64,000 nt of DNA from Frigoribacterium sp. ACAM 257 (GCF_007954365.1 NZ_VOLO01000001.1:558001-622000), one strand, 5' to 3'. Shown: positions 47,785 to 57,589, counted from the first letter of the stretch. Notes: generated by a model not told the origin, from the sequence alone. Translations and numbers: made by a program.

Positions 47785-48292
47785 GGGCGATCGGCAGCAG
47801 CCGCGCCCCGGTGGCGCGCACCAGGTCGTCGGGAGCGATCTCGAGGTCGAGCCCGCGCCTCCCTGCGCTGACGAAGACGGTGGCGAAGGAGGCGGCGCTC
47901 GCGTCGACGACGGTTGCCAGCGTCGTGCGCTGGCCCACCGGGCTGATGCCGCCGACGACGTAGCCCGTGCGTCGCTCGGCCACGGCGGGGTCGGTGAGGC
48001 GGGCCTTCTTCGCGCCGACCGCGGCGGCGAGGGCCTTCAGGTCGAGCCGCCGCGCGACGGGCACGACGGCGACGACGAGCACGTCGTCGGCCGAGGCCAC
48101 GAGCGTCTTGAAGACGCGGTCCTCGGACAGGCCCAGCTCGGCCGCCGCCTCCTCGCCGAAGTTCGTCGCGGTGTCGTGGTGCTCGTAGGCGTGCGCCGTG
48201 AACGGGATGCCCGCCGCGGTCAGCGCGACGGTCGCCGGGGTGCCCGCGCCCTTGCCCCCGCCCGCGGCCGACGGAGTGCGACCGCCGCTCAC
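47777..48292 (-). CDS. ybaK: YbaK/EbsC-type Cys-tRNA(Pro)/Cys-tRNA(Cys) deacylase
   Basis: 171 residues. After a ~20-residue Gly/Ser-rich start comes the YbaK editing domain: FTAHAYEHHDTATNFGEEAAAELG, RVFKTLVASADD (with the conserved lysine of the FKTL motif near 62), VAVVPVARRLDLKALAAAVGAKKARL, and TGYVVGGISPVGQR (the GGxSP loop, about 127-131). Hydrolyses mischarged Cys-tRNA(Pro). GTG 48292 overlaps the glgX stop (GTGA), although the two have no evident functional link. The reading frame is open far upstream opposite glgX, but that part is a shadow. Confidence 0.9.
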   Translation of the reverse strand: MSGGRTPSAAGGGKGAGTPATVALTAAGIPFTAHAYEHHDTATNFGEEAAAELGLSEDRVFKTLVASADDVLVVAVVPVARRLDLKALAAAVGAKKARLTDPAVAERRTGYVVGGISPVGQRTTLATVVDASAASFATVFVSAGRRGLDLEIAPDDLVRATGARLLPIARD

Positions 48293-50295
48293 GACACGGC
48301 CCGGAAGATCACGACCGTGGGGGCAGACACGAGCACGTCGTCGCCCGGCTCGAGGGGGCGCAGCTCGGCGGAGTCGTCGCTCGACCAGAGCGGCTCCCAG
48401 CCCGCGACGCCCTCGGCCCTCGCGAGCGTGACGGCGGCCGTCGACTCCGCCCCGTGCACCAGCACGAGCACCGTGTTCGGCGTCTCGTGCTCGGGCGTCG
48501 AGCGCGCCACGTACTGCAGGGTGCGGACGCCCGGGTCCTCCCACTCGTCGGGGCGCATCTCGGCGCCGGACGCGTCGGCCCAGGTGATGTCGTTGGCGCT
48601 GAGCGTGCAGGCGCCGTCGAGGCCGAAGCGCGTCGGGCGGAGCGCGGGGTTCTCCCGGCGGATCCGGGCGAGCGTCGAGACGTCGTCGAGGACGCCCTGC
48701 TGCCACGGCTGCGTCGCCCAGTCGACCCACGTCAGCTCGCTGTCGGTGCAGTAGCCGTTGTTGTTGCCGCGCTGCGTGCGGCCGCGCTCGTCGCCCGCGG
48801 TGAGCATCGGCACGCCCGACGACACGAAGAGCGTGCCGAGCAGGTTCCGCATCGAGCGTCGTCGCGCGTCGCTGATCCACGGGTTGTCGCTCTGCCCCTC
48901 GACGCCGTGGTTGAACGAGCGGTTGTCGTCGGTGCCGTCGCGGTTCTGCTCGCCGTTGCTCAGGTTGTGCTTGGCGTCGTGCGAGACGAGGTCGAGCAGG
49001 GTGAAGCCGTCGTGGGCCGTGACGAAGTTGAGCCCGGCGAGCGGCCCGCGGTCGTGGCTGAAGACGTTGCTCGAGCCGCTGAGCTTCGAGGCGAAGCTGC
49101 CGACGCCGGTCGGCGGAGTGCCCTGCGCGCGGGCGGTGGCCACGTCGGTCAGCCAGAAGTCGCGCGCCCGGTTGCGGAAGCGGTCGTTCCACTCGATCCA
49201 GCCGTCGGGGAACCCGCCGGTCTGCCAGCCGCCCGCGCCGACGTCCCACGGCTCGGCGACCATCTTGACGCCCGCGAGCGCCGGGTCGGAGACGATGTCG
49301 TGCAGCAGCGGGTGCTCGGGGTCGAAGACGTGGCCCGCGTCGCGGCCGAGGGTCGCGGCCAGGTCGAAGCGGAAGCCGTCGATCTGCATCTCGGTCGCCC
49401 AGTAGCGCAGCGAGTCCATCACGAGCCGGTGGGCGGCAGGGTGGCTGGTGTCGAGCGAGTTGCCGCAGCCGGTCACGTCGACGGGCCGGCCCTCGGCGTC
49501 GTGCCGGTAGTAGGCGCCGGCGTCGAGGCCGCGCAGGCTCGTGACGGGCCCGCCGTCCTCGCCCTCCTCGGCGGTGTGGTTGTAGACCACGTCGAGCCAG
49601 ACCTCGATGCCCGCCTCGTGCAGCAGGCGCACCATGCCCTTGAACTCGCGGACGACGGCGGAGGCGCCCGCCAGCTGGGCGTCGCGGCTCGCGTACGCCG
49701 CGTGGGGCGCGAAGAACGACAGCGTGTTGTAGCCCCAGTAGTTCTCGATGCCCTGCGCGACGAGGCGCTGCTCGTCGACGTGCTGGTGCACCGGCAGCAG
49801 CTGGACCGCGGTGACCCCGAGGCCCTTGAGGTAGGCGATGGTCGTGTCGGCGGCCAGCCCCGCGTAGGTGCCGCGCAGCTCGTCGGGCACGAACGGCGCG
49901 AGCCTCGTCAGGCCCCTGACGTGCGCCTCGTAGACCACGACACGGTCGAGCGGGGTGCGTGGCTTGTCGACGCCGCCCCAGTCGAACGACTCGTCGACCA
50001 CGGTCGCGCGGTGCTCGCCACGGCCCGTCCGGCCGAGGCCGCGCGCGTACGGGTCGAGCAGGGTCGGCCGCTCGGCGCCGTCGACGCGCAGCCAGTAGCG
50101 GCGGCCGGGCGTCAGGGCGCCGTCGGTCGCGCTCCACACGTCGTGCTCGTCGCGGGTCAGGGGGACGACCCTGTCGTGGGGGGCGTCGTCGATCACGACC
50201 TCGAGGCGCTCGGCCGACGACGAGAAGACGCGGAGCGTCGGCCCGTCCGGCCCCTGGCGCACTCCGAGGTCGGCGAGGGGGTCGATGTCGGGCAC
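48289..50295 (-). CDS. glgX: Glycogen debranching enzyme GlgX
   Basis: 668 residues. CBM48-like N-terminal domain (about 10-105), then a GH13_11 barrel: VVVYEAHVRGLTRL, WLDVVYNHTAEEGEDGG, nucleophile Asp in QIDGFRFDLAATLGR, acid/base Glu in VKMVAEPWDVG, VTAHDGFTLLDLVSHDAKHN and MLTAGDERGRTQRGNNNGYC. Removes alpha-1,6 branches from glycogen. GTG start 7 nt after TACTGT on the minus strand, so probably leaderless. Its -10 overlaps that of the divergent cysteine desulfurase gene. Complements glgE/glgB 12 kb away. Confidence 0.94.
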   Translation of the reverse strand: MPDIDPLADLGVRQGPDGPTLRVFSSSAERLEVVIDDAPHDRVVPLTRDEHDVWSATDGALTPGRRYWLRVDGAERPTLLDPYARGLGRTGRGEHRATVVDESFDWGGVDKPRTPLDRVVVYEAHVRGLTRLAPFVPDELRGTYAGLAADTTIAYLKGLGVTAVQLLPVHQHVDEQRLVAQGIENYWGYNTLSFFAPHAAYASRDAQLAGASAVVREFKGMVRLLHEAGIEVWLDVVYNHTAEEGEDGGPVTSLRGLDAGAYYRHDAEGRPVDVTGCGNSLDTSHPAAHRLVMDSLRYWATEMQIDGFRFDLAATLGRDAGHVFDPEHPLLHDIVSDPALAGVKMVAEPWDVGAGGWQTGGFPDGWIEWNDRFRNRARDFWLTDVATARAQGTPPTGVGSFASKLSGSSNVFSHDRGPLAGLNFVTAHDGFTLLDLVSHDAKHNLSNGEQNRDGTDDNRSFNHGVEGQSDNPWISDARRRSMRNLLGTLFVSSGVPMLTAGDERGRTQRGNNNGYCTDSELTWVDWATQPWQQGVLDDVSTLARIRRENPALRPTRFGLDGACTLSANDITWADASGAEMRPDEWEDPGVRTLQYVARSTPEHETPNTVLVLVHGAESTAAVTLARAEGVAGWEPLWSSDDSAELRPLEPGDDVLVSAPTVVIFRAVS

Positions 50296-50300
50296 GGGAC

Positions 50301-50309
50301 CTACAGTAG
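50301..50309. promoter_or_regulatory. Palindromic overlapping -10 elements for glgX and the cysteine desulfurase gene
   Basis: CTACAGTAG/CTACTGTAG gives TACAGT on the plus strand (50302-50307) and TACTGT on the minus strand (50308-50303). RNA polymerase should not be able to fire both ways at once. The minus-strand start falls on the glgX GTG. Confidence 0.55.
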
Positions 50310-50360
50310 ATGAGGGCCGAGACGGGCCCGCGAACCGACCGACCGGCAGGAGGCGCCCCC

Positions 50361-51527
50361 ATGGTCGTCTACCTCGACCACGCCGCGACGACGCCGATGC
50401 ACCCGGCGGCCATCGCCGCGTACGCCGCGGCCCTCGGCGCGGTCGGCAACCCCTCCTCGATCCACTCCGCAGGCCAGGGCGCGAAGCGCGTGCTCGAGGA
50501 GGCGCGCGAACGCGTCGCCGCGTCCCTCGGCTGTGAGCCGATCGAGGTCGTCTTCACCTCCGGCGGCACCGAGTCCGTGAACCTCGGGGTCAAGGGCCTC
50601 TGGTGGGCGAGGCAGGCCGACCGGCCGCGCCCGCGCCTCCTCGTGCCCGCCGGCGAGCACCACGCCACCGTCGACGCGGTCGAGTGGCTCGAACGGCACG
50701 ACGGCGCCGTCGTCACGTGGCTGCCCCTCGACGAGCACGGCCGGCTGCGGGTCGACGCGCTCGCCGCGGCCCTCGACGAGCACGACGACGTCGCCCTCGT
50801 CAGCCTGCTCTGGGCCAACAACGAGGTGGGGACGCTGCAGCCCGTCGACGAGGTCGTCGCGCTCGCCGCCGCCCACGGGGTGCCGGTGCACTGCGACGCG
50901 GTGGCCGCGTACGGGCAGGTGCCGATCGACTTCCGCGTGTCGGGCCTCGCCGCGCTCAGCGTCAGCGCCCACAAGATCGGCGGTCCGATCGGCATCGGCG
51001 CCCTCGTGCTCGCCCGCACGGCGACCGTCGAGCCCCTGATCCACGGCGGCGGCCAGCAGCGCCAGGTGCGCTCGGGCACGCAGGACGGCCCGGCCGCGGT
51101 GGCCTTCGCCGTCGCTGCTGAGCAGCCGCACCACGCGTATGAGCCGCTGCGCGACCGGCTGATCGGGGGCGTGCTCGCCTCGGTCCCGACCGCGGTGCTC
51201 CGGGGCGACCCGGTCGACCGCCTCCCCGGCAACGCCCACTTCACGTTCCCCGGCTGCGAGGGCGACTCGCTGCTGTTCCTCCTCGACGCTGCCGGCGTCG
51301 CCGTCTCGACCGGGTCCGCCTGCCAGGCGGGCATCCCGGAGGCGTCGCACGTCCTGCTCGCGATGGGCCTCACCGACGAGGAGGCGCGGGGCGCGCTCCG
51401 CATGACGGTCGGCCACACGAGCACCGAGGCCGACGTCGACGCGCTCCTGGCCGCGCTGCCGGGCGCGGTCGCCCGCGCGACCCGCGCCGGCTACGCCGCG
51501 CACGCCCCCGCCTCCTTCGCTCGCTAG
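50361..51527 (+). CDS. Cysteine desulfurase (NifS/IscS family)
   Basis: 388 residues. PLP enzyme: YLDHAATTPMHPAAI at the N-terminus, NPSSIHSAGQGAK, TSGGTESVNLGVKG, WANNEVGTLQPVDEV, HCDAVAAYGQVPID and the PLP lysine in SVSAHKIGGPIGIGAL (about Lys 205). The catalytic cysteine loop is VSTGSACQAGIPEASHVLLAMG. Supplies sulfur for Fe-S clusters and tRNA thiolation. ATG 50361 with AGGAGG 9 nt upstream. In many actinobacteria the tRNA thiolase gene mnmA follows directly. Here a 355-nt repeat-containing gap and a DUF559 gene follow instead. Confidence 0.94.
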   Translation: MVVYLDHAATTPMHPAAIAAYAAALGAVGNPSSIHSAGQGAKRVLEEARERVAASLGCEPIEVVFTSGGTESVNLGVKGLWWARQADRPRPRLLVPAGEHHATVDAVEWLERHDGAVVTWLPLDEHGRLRVDALAAALDEHDDVALVSLLWANNEVGTLQPVDEVVALAAAHGVPVHCDAVAAYGQVPIDFRVSGLAALSVSAHKIGGPIGIGALVLARTATVEPLIHGGGQQRQVRSGTQDGPAAVAFAVAAEQPHHAYEPLRDRLIGGVLASVPTAVLRGDPVDRLPGNAHFTFPGCEGDSLLFLLDAAGVAVSTGSACQAGIPEASHVLLAMGLTDEEARGALRMTVGHTSTEADVDALLAALPGAVARATRAGYAAHAPASFAR

Positions 51528-51612
51528 CCGCCTGCGCCCCGCGACTCCGCGCCCGTGCGTCCCTTTCGCCCCCGCCTCCGCCCGCGCGCTCGCGCTCGCG
51601 GGCGAGATCGGC

Positions 51613-51765
51613 TCATGTGTCGCGACGCGTACCCTCGAGCACCCGCAGACCGCACGACGTGGCACCTGACTGCTCCTCGCCTAGTCAGGGTCTCCGTGAG
51701 GTGCGGTCATGTGTCGTGACGAGCGGTCGCGGTGGTCCCGAAGGGGCCTGATGCGACACATGACC
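51613..51765. repeat. Three copies of a CATGTGTCG-type motif forming an inverted repeat
   Basis: The 355-nt gap after the desulfurase gene contains TCATGTGTCGCGAC (51613-51626), GGTCATGTGTCG (51705-51716) and the inverted copy CGACACATGACC (51754-51765). The last two make a 12-bp perfect inverted repeat with a 37-nt spacer. It resembles a REP/palindromic-unit cluster. The gap also carries a low-complexity C-rich stretch (51528-51600) and no gene. Confidence 0.6.
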
Positions 51766-51882
51766 ACTGCTCACGCTGAGCGCGAGGCGCGGCGTGTCCA
51801 CAAGAAGGAGGTGGTGGTCGTTCTCCACAGGCAGACCGAGTCGCCGTGCGGGCAGAGGGCGACGACCAGCATGATCGGCGGC

Positions 51883-52806
51883 ATGCGTCCGCGACCCCTT
51901 CCCCTCGAGCTCCTCGACTCGCCCTTCGCGCGGCGACGCGCCCTCGAGCTCGGCGTCGCCCCTGGTCGGCTGCGCGCCAGCGACCGGTACGTGCCGCACC
52001 GAGGCGTCCGGTCGCCGGCCCGCGCCTCCACCCTGGTCTGGTGCGCGGCGGATGCCCTGCCCCTGCTCCTCGAGGGCGAGTGGTTCAGTCACGTCACGGC
52101 CCTCAGCCTCTGGGGGCTGCCGCTCTCCGCACGGTGGGAGGCCGCCGACCTGCACGTGGCGGGCACGAGACGGCGTCAGCTCCGCCGCCCCGGCCTCGTC
52201 GGGCACCGGCTGGTCCGTCAGTCGTCACGCCGGACCGTGTCCGGTCTCCCGGTGTCGTCGCCCCTCCAGGCGTGGGTCGAGTCGGCCTCCCTGCTCGCGC
52301 TCGACGAACTCGTCCAGGTCGGGGACGCGCTGGCAGGTCGATGGTCACCACACGCTGCCGCGCGCCGACTGCCGATGTCCGCCCTCGCCGAGACGGTCTC
52401 GCTCGCCCGCGCCCGGCGCCGACCGGGAGCTGTGCGGCTCGGCCAGGCGATGTCCCTCGTCCGGGAGCGGGTGGACTCGCCGCGCGAGACCCTCCTGCGG
52501 CTGCAGATCGTGAGGGCAGGCCGCCCGGAGCCCGAGGTCAACGTCCGACGGCTCGGCAGCGACGGCTCCTGGCTCGGCCGGCCCGATCTCAGCTATCCCG
52601 ACGAGAAGGTCGTCGTCGACTTCGAGGGCGACGGGCACCGCACCGACCGCCGCCAGTGGGAGACCGACGTCGATCGTCGAGAGCGGTTCGTCGACGACGG
52701 CTGGGCCTACCTGAGGGTGACGAACCAGCACCTCGGACCGCCCCGCTGGCAGCAGTTCCTGACGCGTCTCGATCGCGAGCTGGGCAGACACGGGGCCTCG
52801 CAGTGA
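51883..52806 (+). CDS. DUF559/Vsr-like endonuclease-domain protein
   Basis: 307 residues from ATG 51883, chosen because CATGAT (51870-51875) lies 7 nt upstream and the longer frame reads into the repeat region. The N-terminal half resembles the winged-helix AbiEi-like heads common in these actinobacterial proteins ([25 protein letters not shown]). The C-terminal ~90 residues have the very-short-patch-repair/restriction fold pattern [22 protein letters not shown]...[16 protein letters not shown], with D and E in nuclease positions. Biological role unknown; such genes are often multi-copy and strain-specific. The stop overlaps a GTG of the next frame. Confidence 0.78.
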   Translation: MRPRPLPLELLDSPFARRRALELGVAPGRLRASDRYVPHRGVRSPARASTLVWCAADALPLLLEGEWFSHVTALSLWGLPLSARWEAADLHVAGTRRRQLRRPGLVGHRLVRQSSRRTVSGLPVSSPLQAWVESASLLALDELVQVGDALAGRWSPHAAARRLPMSALAETVSLARARRRPGAVRLGQAMSLVRERVDSPRETLLRLQIVRAGRPEPEVNVRRLGSDGSWLGRPDLSYPDEKVVVDFEGDGHRTDRRQWETDVDRRERFVDDGWAYLRVTNQHLGPPRWQQFLTRLDRELGRHGASQ

Positions 52807-52871
52807 GCGTCCGTCCGGGAGACGACGTCAGCCACGCGGACGAGGAGGAGGCGGGGCGGCAGACTGGGGGG

Positions 52872-53510
52872 ATGCAGATGTACTCGGCGTCGAACGCCGT
52901 CCGTGCCCGTCAGGTCGCCGGCGACGTCGTCGCCGTCGTGCTCGTCGTGGTCTTCGTCGCGCTCGGGCTGGCCGTCGCCGCCTTCGTCGGCGGCCTCGCC
53001 GAGCTGGGGCGGCAGATCGAGGAGGCGGGCACCGGCTTCCAGGGGACGATGGACGACGCCTCGCGCGTCCTGGGTGGCATCCCGCTGCTGGGCGGCGCCG
53101 CGTCGGCACCGTTCGACGGTGCGTCCGGAGCCGGCCAGGCGCTCGTCGACGCGGGCCGCCAGCAGCAGGACGACGTGGGGCGCGCCGCGCTCGTGGCCGG
53201 GCTGCTCGTCGGCGGGCTGCCGAGCATCGTGGTTCTCTGGGCCTGGCTGCGCGGGCGCGTCGCGTTCGTGCGCCGCGCCTCCTCGGTGCGGGGGCTGCTC
53301 GCCCTGCCCGGGGGAGAGGACCTGCTCGCCCTGCGTGCCCTCACCGGACGCGACGCCCGCGCGGCGCTCGCCGTCGCGCCCGACCCCGTGGCCTCGTGGC
53401 GGGCCGGCGACCCCGAGGTCGTCCGCCGTCTCGCCGACGTCGCCCTCCGCGAGGCGGGCGTCCTCCGGCCGCGCCCCGGCACGCAGGCCCCGTCCGCCCC
53501 GGCCCGGTAA
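52872..53510 (+). CDS. Membrane protein of unknown function
   Basis: 212 residues from ATG 52872 (another ATG at 52878 is better spaced from the G6 ribosome-binding site; GTG 52803 would couple it to the previous gene). Two membrane segments are clear: about 17-42 ([24 protein letters not shown]) and 108-126 ([21 protein letters not shown]), with an extracytoplasmic amphipathic stretch between. The C-terminal cytoplasmic part ([25 protein letters not shown]) is helical. No family recognised. Precedes prfB by 11 nt but prfB has its own -10. Confidence 0.65.
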   Translation: MQMYSASNAVRARQVAGDVVAVVLVVVFVALGLAVAAFVGGLAELGRQIEEAGTGFQGTMDDASRVLGGIPLLGGAASAPFDGASGAGQALVDAGRQQQDDVGRAALVAGLLVGGLPSIVVLWAWLRGRVAFVRRASSVRGLLALPGGEDLLALRALTGRDARAALAVAPDPVASWRAGDPEVVRRLADVALREAGVLRPRPGTQAPSAPAR

Positions 53511-53521
53511 GCTCGACCACC

Positions 53522-54628
53522 ATGATCGCACTGGACTTCTCTGAGCAGATTGCCGCCCTCCGGGCCACGTTCGAGGACATCCGGGCCGTGATCGGTCAGG
53601 ACCGCCTCGTGGCCGAGATCGCGCAGCTGAGCGAGCAGGCGTCCGCGCCCGACCTCTGGGACGACACGGAGAACGCGCAGAAGGTCACGAGCGCCCTCAG
53701 CCACCGCCAGGCCGAGCTCGAGAAGCTCGAGACCACCGAGCAGCGCCTCGACGACCTCGGCGTGCTCGTCGAGATGGCCAACGACGGCGACGACCAAGAG
53801 AGCGCGGACGAGGCGCAGGCCGAGCTCAAGGCCCTGCAGAAGATGATGGACACGCTCGAGGTGCAGACGCTCCTCGACGGCGAGTACGACCCTCGCCCTG
53901 CGGTCATCACGATCCGTGCGGGGGCCGGCGGCGTCGACGCGGCCGACTTCGCCGAGATGCTGCTCCGCATGTACCTGCGCTACGCCGAGAAGCACGGCAT
54001 GGCCGCCACGGTGATGGACACGAGCTACGCGGAAGAGGCGGGCATCAAGAGCGCCACCTTCGAGATCGACGCGCCCTACGCGTTCGGCACCCTGAGCGTC
54101 GAGGCCGGCACGCACCGTCTCGTGCGGATGAGCCCCTTCGGCGCCGCCGGCAAGCGCCAGACGAGCTTCGCCGCGGTCGAGGTCATCCCGCTCATGGAGG
54201 AGACGGAGGCGGTCGAGATCCCCGAGAACGACATCCGCGTCGACGTCTTCCGGTCGTCCGGCCCCGGCGGCCAGAGCGTCAACACGACCGACTCCGCGGT
54301 GCGCCTCACCCACATCCCGACCGGCACGGTCGTCTCGATGCAGAACGAGAAGAGCCAGATCCAGAACCGGGCCGCGGCCATGCGCGTGCTGCAGTCGCGC
54401 CTCCTCCTGTTGCAGAAGGAGGCGGAGAACGCCAAGAAGAAAGAGCTCGCCGGCAACATCACGGCCAGCTGGGGCGACCAGATCCGCAGCTACGTGCTCG
54501 CGCCGTACCAGATGGTGAAAGATCTGCGCAGCGAGCACGAGGTCAACAACCCCTCGAACGTGTTCGACGGCGACCTCGACGGCTTCATCTCGGCGGGCAT
54601 CCGCTGGCGCAAGCGCGACGACGACTGA
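53522..54628 (+). CDS. prfB: Peptide chain release factor 2
   Basis: 368 residues. Class I release factor: coiled N-domain 1-110, [23 protein letters not shown], anticodon-like tripeptide SPF in [19 protein letters not shown] (RF2 type, reads UGA/UAA), and GGQ in [20 protein letters not shown], with glutamine as the methylation site. The frame is continuous, so the programmed +1 frameshift of many prfB genes is absent. TAAGCT (53508-53513) lies 8 nt before the ATG, indicating a leaderless or near-leaderless mRNA; this -10 sits in the end of the previous gene. Confidence 0.96.
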   Translation: MIALDFSEQIAALRATFEDIRAVIGQDRLVAEIAQLSEQASAPDLWDDTENAQKVTSALSHRQAELEKLETTEQRLDDLGVLVEMANDGDDQESADEAQAELKALQKMMDTLEVQTLLDGEYDPRPAVITIRAGAGGVDAADFAEMLLRMYLRYAEKHGMAATVMDTSYAEEAGIKSATFEIDAPYAFGTLSVEAGTHRLVRMSPFGAAGKRQTSFAAVEVIPLMEETEAVEIPENDIRVDVFRSSGPGGQSVNTTDSAVRLTHIPTGTVVSMQNEKSQIQNRAAAMRVLQSRLLLLQKEAENAKKKELAGNITASWGDQIRSYVLAPYQMVKDLRSEHEVNNPSNVFDGDLDGFISAGIRWRKRDDD

Positions 54629-54725
54629 GGCGTGGCCGGGGCCGCTGTCAGCGGATCCATAGGCCCGTTCGCGGGGCGAGTCGCGACCGGGATCGGCCCG
54701 GCCCGCGCTTAGGGTGATCCCCGTC

Positions 54726-55469
54726 ATGATCCGTTTTGATGAAGTCACCAAGGTGTATTCCGGCAACCCCAGGCCGGCACTGAACTCGGTCACCCTCGAG
54801 ATCCTCAAGGGCGAGTTCGTGTTCCTCGTCGGCGCCTCCGGCTCCGGCAAGTCCAGCTTCCTGCGCCTCGTGCTCAAGGAGGAGAAGCCCTCCCAGGGCC
54901 AGATCCACGTGCTCGGGCAGAAGCTCGGCGTGCTCTCGAGCCGAAAGGTCCCGTACTTCCGCCGCAACCTCGGCGTCGTGTTCCAGGACTTCCGGCTGCT
55001 GCCGCAGAAGAGCGTGTTCGACAACGTCGCCTTCAGCCTGCAGGTCATCGGCAAGAGCAAGGGCTTCATCCAGGAGGCGGTCCCCGACGTCCTGAAGATG
55101 GTCGGCCTGGTGGGCAAGCAGCAGCGCCTGCCGCACGAGCTGTCCGGTGGTGAGCAGCAGCGCGTGGCCATCGCCCGTGCGATCGTCAACAAGCCGTCGA
55201 TCCTGCTGGCCGACGAGCCCACGGGAAACCTCGACCCCTCTACCAGTGCCGGCATCATGACGCTGCTCGAGCGGATCAACGCCGGCGGCACCACGGTCAT
55301 CATGGCCACGCACGACGCGGGCATCGTCGACCAGATGCAGCGTCGGGTCATCGAGCTGAGCGCGGGCAACATCCTCCGCGACGAGCGCCACGGCGGCTAC
55401 CAGACGCAGGCGGTGCCCATCCAGGCCATCGGGGTAGAGGACCTCAGCCTGAGGGGAGCGGACGAATGA
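54726..55469 (+). CDS. ftsE: Cell division ATP-binding protein FtsE
   Basis: 247 residues. ABC ATPase: [20 protein letters not shown], Walker [11 protein letters not shown] (about 36-45), Q-loop [15 protein letters not shown], signature [19 protein letters not shown], Walker [15 protein letters not shown]-loop MATHDAGIV. With FtsX it controls peptidoglycan hydrolases at division. The C-terminus extends ~20 residues beyond E. coli FtsE. ATG 54726 is preferred to 54714 by conservation; TAGGGT lies 10 nt upstream. ATGA overlap with ftsX. Confidence 0.96.
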   Translation: MIRFDEVTKVYSGNPRPALNSVTLEILKGEFVFLVGASGSGKSSFLRLVLKEEKPSQGQIHVLGQKLGVLSSRKVPYFRRNLGVVFQDFRLLPQKSVFDNVAFSLQVIGKSKGFIQEAVPDVLKMVGLVGKQQRLPHELSGGEQQRVAIARAIVNKPSILLADEPTGNLDPSTSAGIMTLLERINAGGTTVIMATHDAGIVDQMQRRVIELSAGNILRDERHGGYQTQAVPIQAIGVEDLSLRGADE

Positions 55470-56380
55470 GACTCGGACTCGTCCTCGGCGAGGTCGGCAG
55501 CGGCCTCCGGCGCAACGTCTCGATGGTCGTCGCGGTCGTGCTCGTCACGTTCATCTCGCTGACCTTCGTCGGCACCGCGGCACTGCTCCAGCTGCAGATC
55601 AACCAGATGAAGGGGTACTGGTACGACAAGGCCCAGGTGGCCGTCTACCTCTGCACCGAGACCGACACGACCGGCAACTGCACGGGCGCGAAGGCCACCC
55701 AGGACCAGATCGACGGCGTCGAGGCCCAGCTGAGCAGTCAGGTGCTCGCCCCGTTCGTCGACCGGTCGTACTTCGAGACGCAGGACGAGGCGTACGACCG
55801 CTTCACGACCCAGTTCGCGGACAGCCCCGCGACCGAGTTCGTGCAGCCCTCGTACCTCAACGAGACGTTCTGGGTGAACCTGAAGGACCCGACCCAGTCG
55901 GACGTCCTCACCGAGAGCCTCTCGAGCCTCGCCGGCGTGCAGAGCGTCGTCGACCAGCGTGGCTACCTCGACCCGATCTTCTCCGTGCTGAACGCGGCGA
56001 GCTACACGGCCATCGGCATCGCGGTGCTCATGCTGATCGCGGCGGTGCTGCTGATCGCCACGACCATCCGGCTCAGCGCCTTCAGCCGACGGCGTGAGCT
56101 CGGCATCATGCGGCTGGTGGGCGCGTCGAACAGGTTCATCCAGACGCCGTTCATCCTCGAGGGCGTGATCGCCGCGTTGGTGGGCTCGGTCCTGGCGGGC
56201 GGCGCCCTGATCGCCATCGTCAACTTCTTCGTCAAGGGCTACCTCGTCACGACCTTCGCGTCGACGCCGTTCATCGGGCTGCGCGAGACCGCGATCGTCG
56301 TTCCGGTCGTGGTCGTGATCGGCATCGCCCTGGCGGCGCTGTCGGCGAACGTGGCGATCCGCCGGTACCTCAAGGTCTAG
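55466..56380 (+). CDS. ftsX: Cell division permease-like protein FtsX
   Basis: 304 residues. Membrane helix at about 20-43, a large extracytoplasmic loop (50-170) with a cysteine pair ([15 protein letters not shown]), then three helices near 185-210, 233-258 and 272-297. The cytoplasmic motif [20 protein letters not shown] is typical of FtsX/MacB folds. The outer loop would bind a NlpC/P60 endopeptidase such as RipC in actinobacteria; no such gene is adjacent. ATG overlaps the ftsE stop. Confidence 0.95.
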   Translation: MRLGLVLGEVGSGLRRNVSMVVAVVLVTFISLTFVGTAALLQLQINQMKGYWYDKAQVAVYLCTETDTTGNCTGAKATQDQIDGVEAQLSSQVLAPFVDRSYFETQDEAYDRFTTQFADSPATEFVQPSYLNETFWVNLKDPTQSDVLTESLSSLAGVQSVVDQRGYLDPIFSVLNAASYTAIGIAVLMLIAAVLLIATTIRLSAFSRRRELGIMRLVGASNRFIQTPFILEGVIAALVGSVLAGGALIAIVNFFVKGYLVTTFASTPFIGLRETAIVVPVVVVIGIALAALSANVAIRRYLKV

Positions 56381-56438
56381 TAGACTGACAGGCTGCCTGA
56401 CAGCGGGCAGACCACCACACGAGCGACCGGAGGCCAGC

Positions 56439-56915
56439 GTGGCGAAAGAACGCGGCGAGAAGGTCGTGGCCACCAACCGTCGGGCGCGCCACGACTACCT
56501 GATCGAGGACACCTACGAGGCGGGCATCGTGCTGAGCGGCACCGAGGTCAAGTCCCTTCGGCAGGGGCGGGCGTCCCTCGTCGACGGCTACGCGTTCGTC
56601 GACGCCGGCGAGGCCTGGCTCGACGCGGTGCACATCCCCGAGTACACCGAGGGCACCTGGAACAACCACGCACCCCGGCGCAAGCGCAAGCTGCTGCTGC
56701 ACAAGCAGCAGATCGTCAAGATCGGCCAGAAGACGAAGGAGGGCGGATTCACGGTGATCCCCCTCAAGATCTACTTCAGCGACGGCCGGGCGAAGGTCGA
56801 GATCGCGGTGGCCAAGGGAAAGCGCGAGTACGACAAGCGTCAGACCCTGCGTGAGCGTACGGCGACCCGCGAGGCGCAGTCGGCGATGTCGGCCCGGAAG
56901 CACCTGGGCGAGTAG
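56439..56915 (+). CDS. smpB: SsrA-binding protein SmpB
   Basis: 158 residues. Beta-barrel with [32 protein letters not shown] and [14 protein letters not shown], and the basic C-terminal tail [20 protein letters not shown] that enters the ribosomal mRNA channel. Works with tmRNA in trans-translation; the ssrA gene lies about 100 nt downstream. TAGACT (56380-56385), directly at the ftsX stop, is a likely -10, giving a leader of about 50 nt. GTG with GGAGG 6 nt upstream. Confidence 0.96.
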   Translation: MAKERGEKVVATNRRARHDYLIEDTYEAGIVLSGTEVKSLRQGRASLVDGYAFVDAGEAWLDAVHIPEYTEGTWNNHAPRRKRKLLLHKQQIVKIGQKTKEGGFTVIPLKIYFSDGRAKVEIAVAKGKREYDKRQTLRERTATREAQSAMSARKHLGE

Positions 56916-56958
56916 CTCCGCCGCGGCAGGGCGAGTAGATTCTTCCCTGCGGGGCAAC

Positions 56959-56964
56959 TACAAT
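56959..56964 (+). promoter_or_regulatory. -10 element of the tmRNA gene
   Basis: TACAAT is the best consensus-like -10 in the smpB-ssrA gap and places the primary 5' end about 50 nt before the mature tmRNA, which would be trimmed by RNase P. Confidence 0.6.
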
Positions 56965-57021
56965 CGTCCACAGCGACAACGGTTCTTCATAGATCAACAG
57001 AGTGTGACAACGGCCCCTCAT

Positions 57022-57399
57022 GGGGATGATCGGTTTCGACATCGCCTGTGTGCGAACGAGAAGCGGGCCGAGGATCCAGGGTTATCTCGTAAACGATCTC
57101 TGGAAAACAATAAGTGCCAATAACAAGCGCACTGACTTCGCTCTCGCTGCGTAAGCAGTAGAGCCACATGGAGTCCGTCAGTCTGGTGACCGCCTTCTAA
57201 CCAGAGCCTGACGTCATCTAGAGGGCTTGCTGCGTGACTACGCCTGAGGGCCACGCGGGACTCGAACTCGGGCTGGGCCCGTCGACCTAGAAGCCAGTAG
57301 CAAAGGTCGGGGCCGAGTAGAACGTCTCATCTGGCTACGCCCGTAGAATGCGTGCAATCTCAGCGATGGACGGGGGTTCAATTCCCCCCATCTCCACCA
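57022..57399 (+). ncRNA. ssrA: Transfer-messenger RNA (tmRNA)
   Basis: 378 nt. The 5' end GGGGATGATCGGTTTCGAC and the 3' end (GGGGGTTCAATTCCCCCC T-arm, then CATCTCCACCA) form the tRNA-like domain: GGGGATG pairs with CATCTCC, discriminator A, CCA encoded. The tag reading frame starts at the resume codon GCC 57116 and reads ANNKRTDFALAA, ending TAA 57152-57154. The C-terminal FALAA fits the proteolysis degron of actinobacterial tags. The remaining pseudoknot region has several stems. Followed by a strong terminator. Confidence 0.96.
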
Positions 57400-57432
57400 C
57401 TGGCCGTCGTCACACTCTGCCTGATCGTCGCG

Positions 57433-57475
57433 ACGACGAAGCCCCCTTCCCGCATCGGGAGGGGGGCTTCGTCGT
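57433..57475 (+). terminator. 20-bp hairpin terminator after tmRNA
   Basis: Arms 57433-57452 and 57456-57475, one G-U pair, 3-nt loop, followed by TCC. The 160 nt after it up to 57636 hold only the LCP promoter. Confidence 0.88.
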
Positions 57476-57589
57476 TCCGGGGGCGCACGGCCCGGTGCAC
57501 TTCGCGGGGCATCCCAGAGGAGGCGCGGTGGCCGACACGAGGACTCACGGAGCGGCAAGGCGGGGCGAGTCGCGCCCCCTCGTCGTTGT

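Noticed and set aside
48293-50362. N-terminal extension of the ybaK frame across glgX
   Set aside because: Arg/Pro/Ala-rich shadow translation of glgX. The YbaK domain needs only 48292-47777, and that start overlaps the glgX stop as expected for an operon.
53522-53650. Programmed +1 frameshift in prfB
   Set aside because: The frame from ATG 53522 is uninterrupted and no in-frame UGA or slippery CUUUGA is present.
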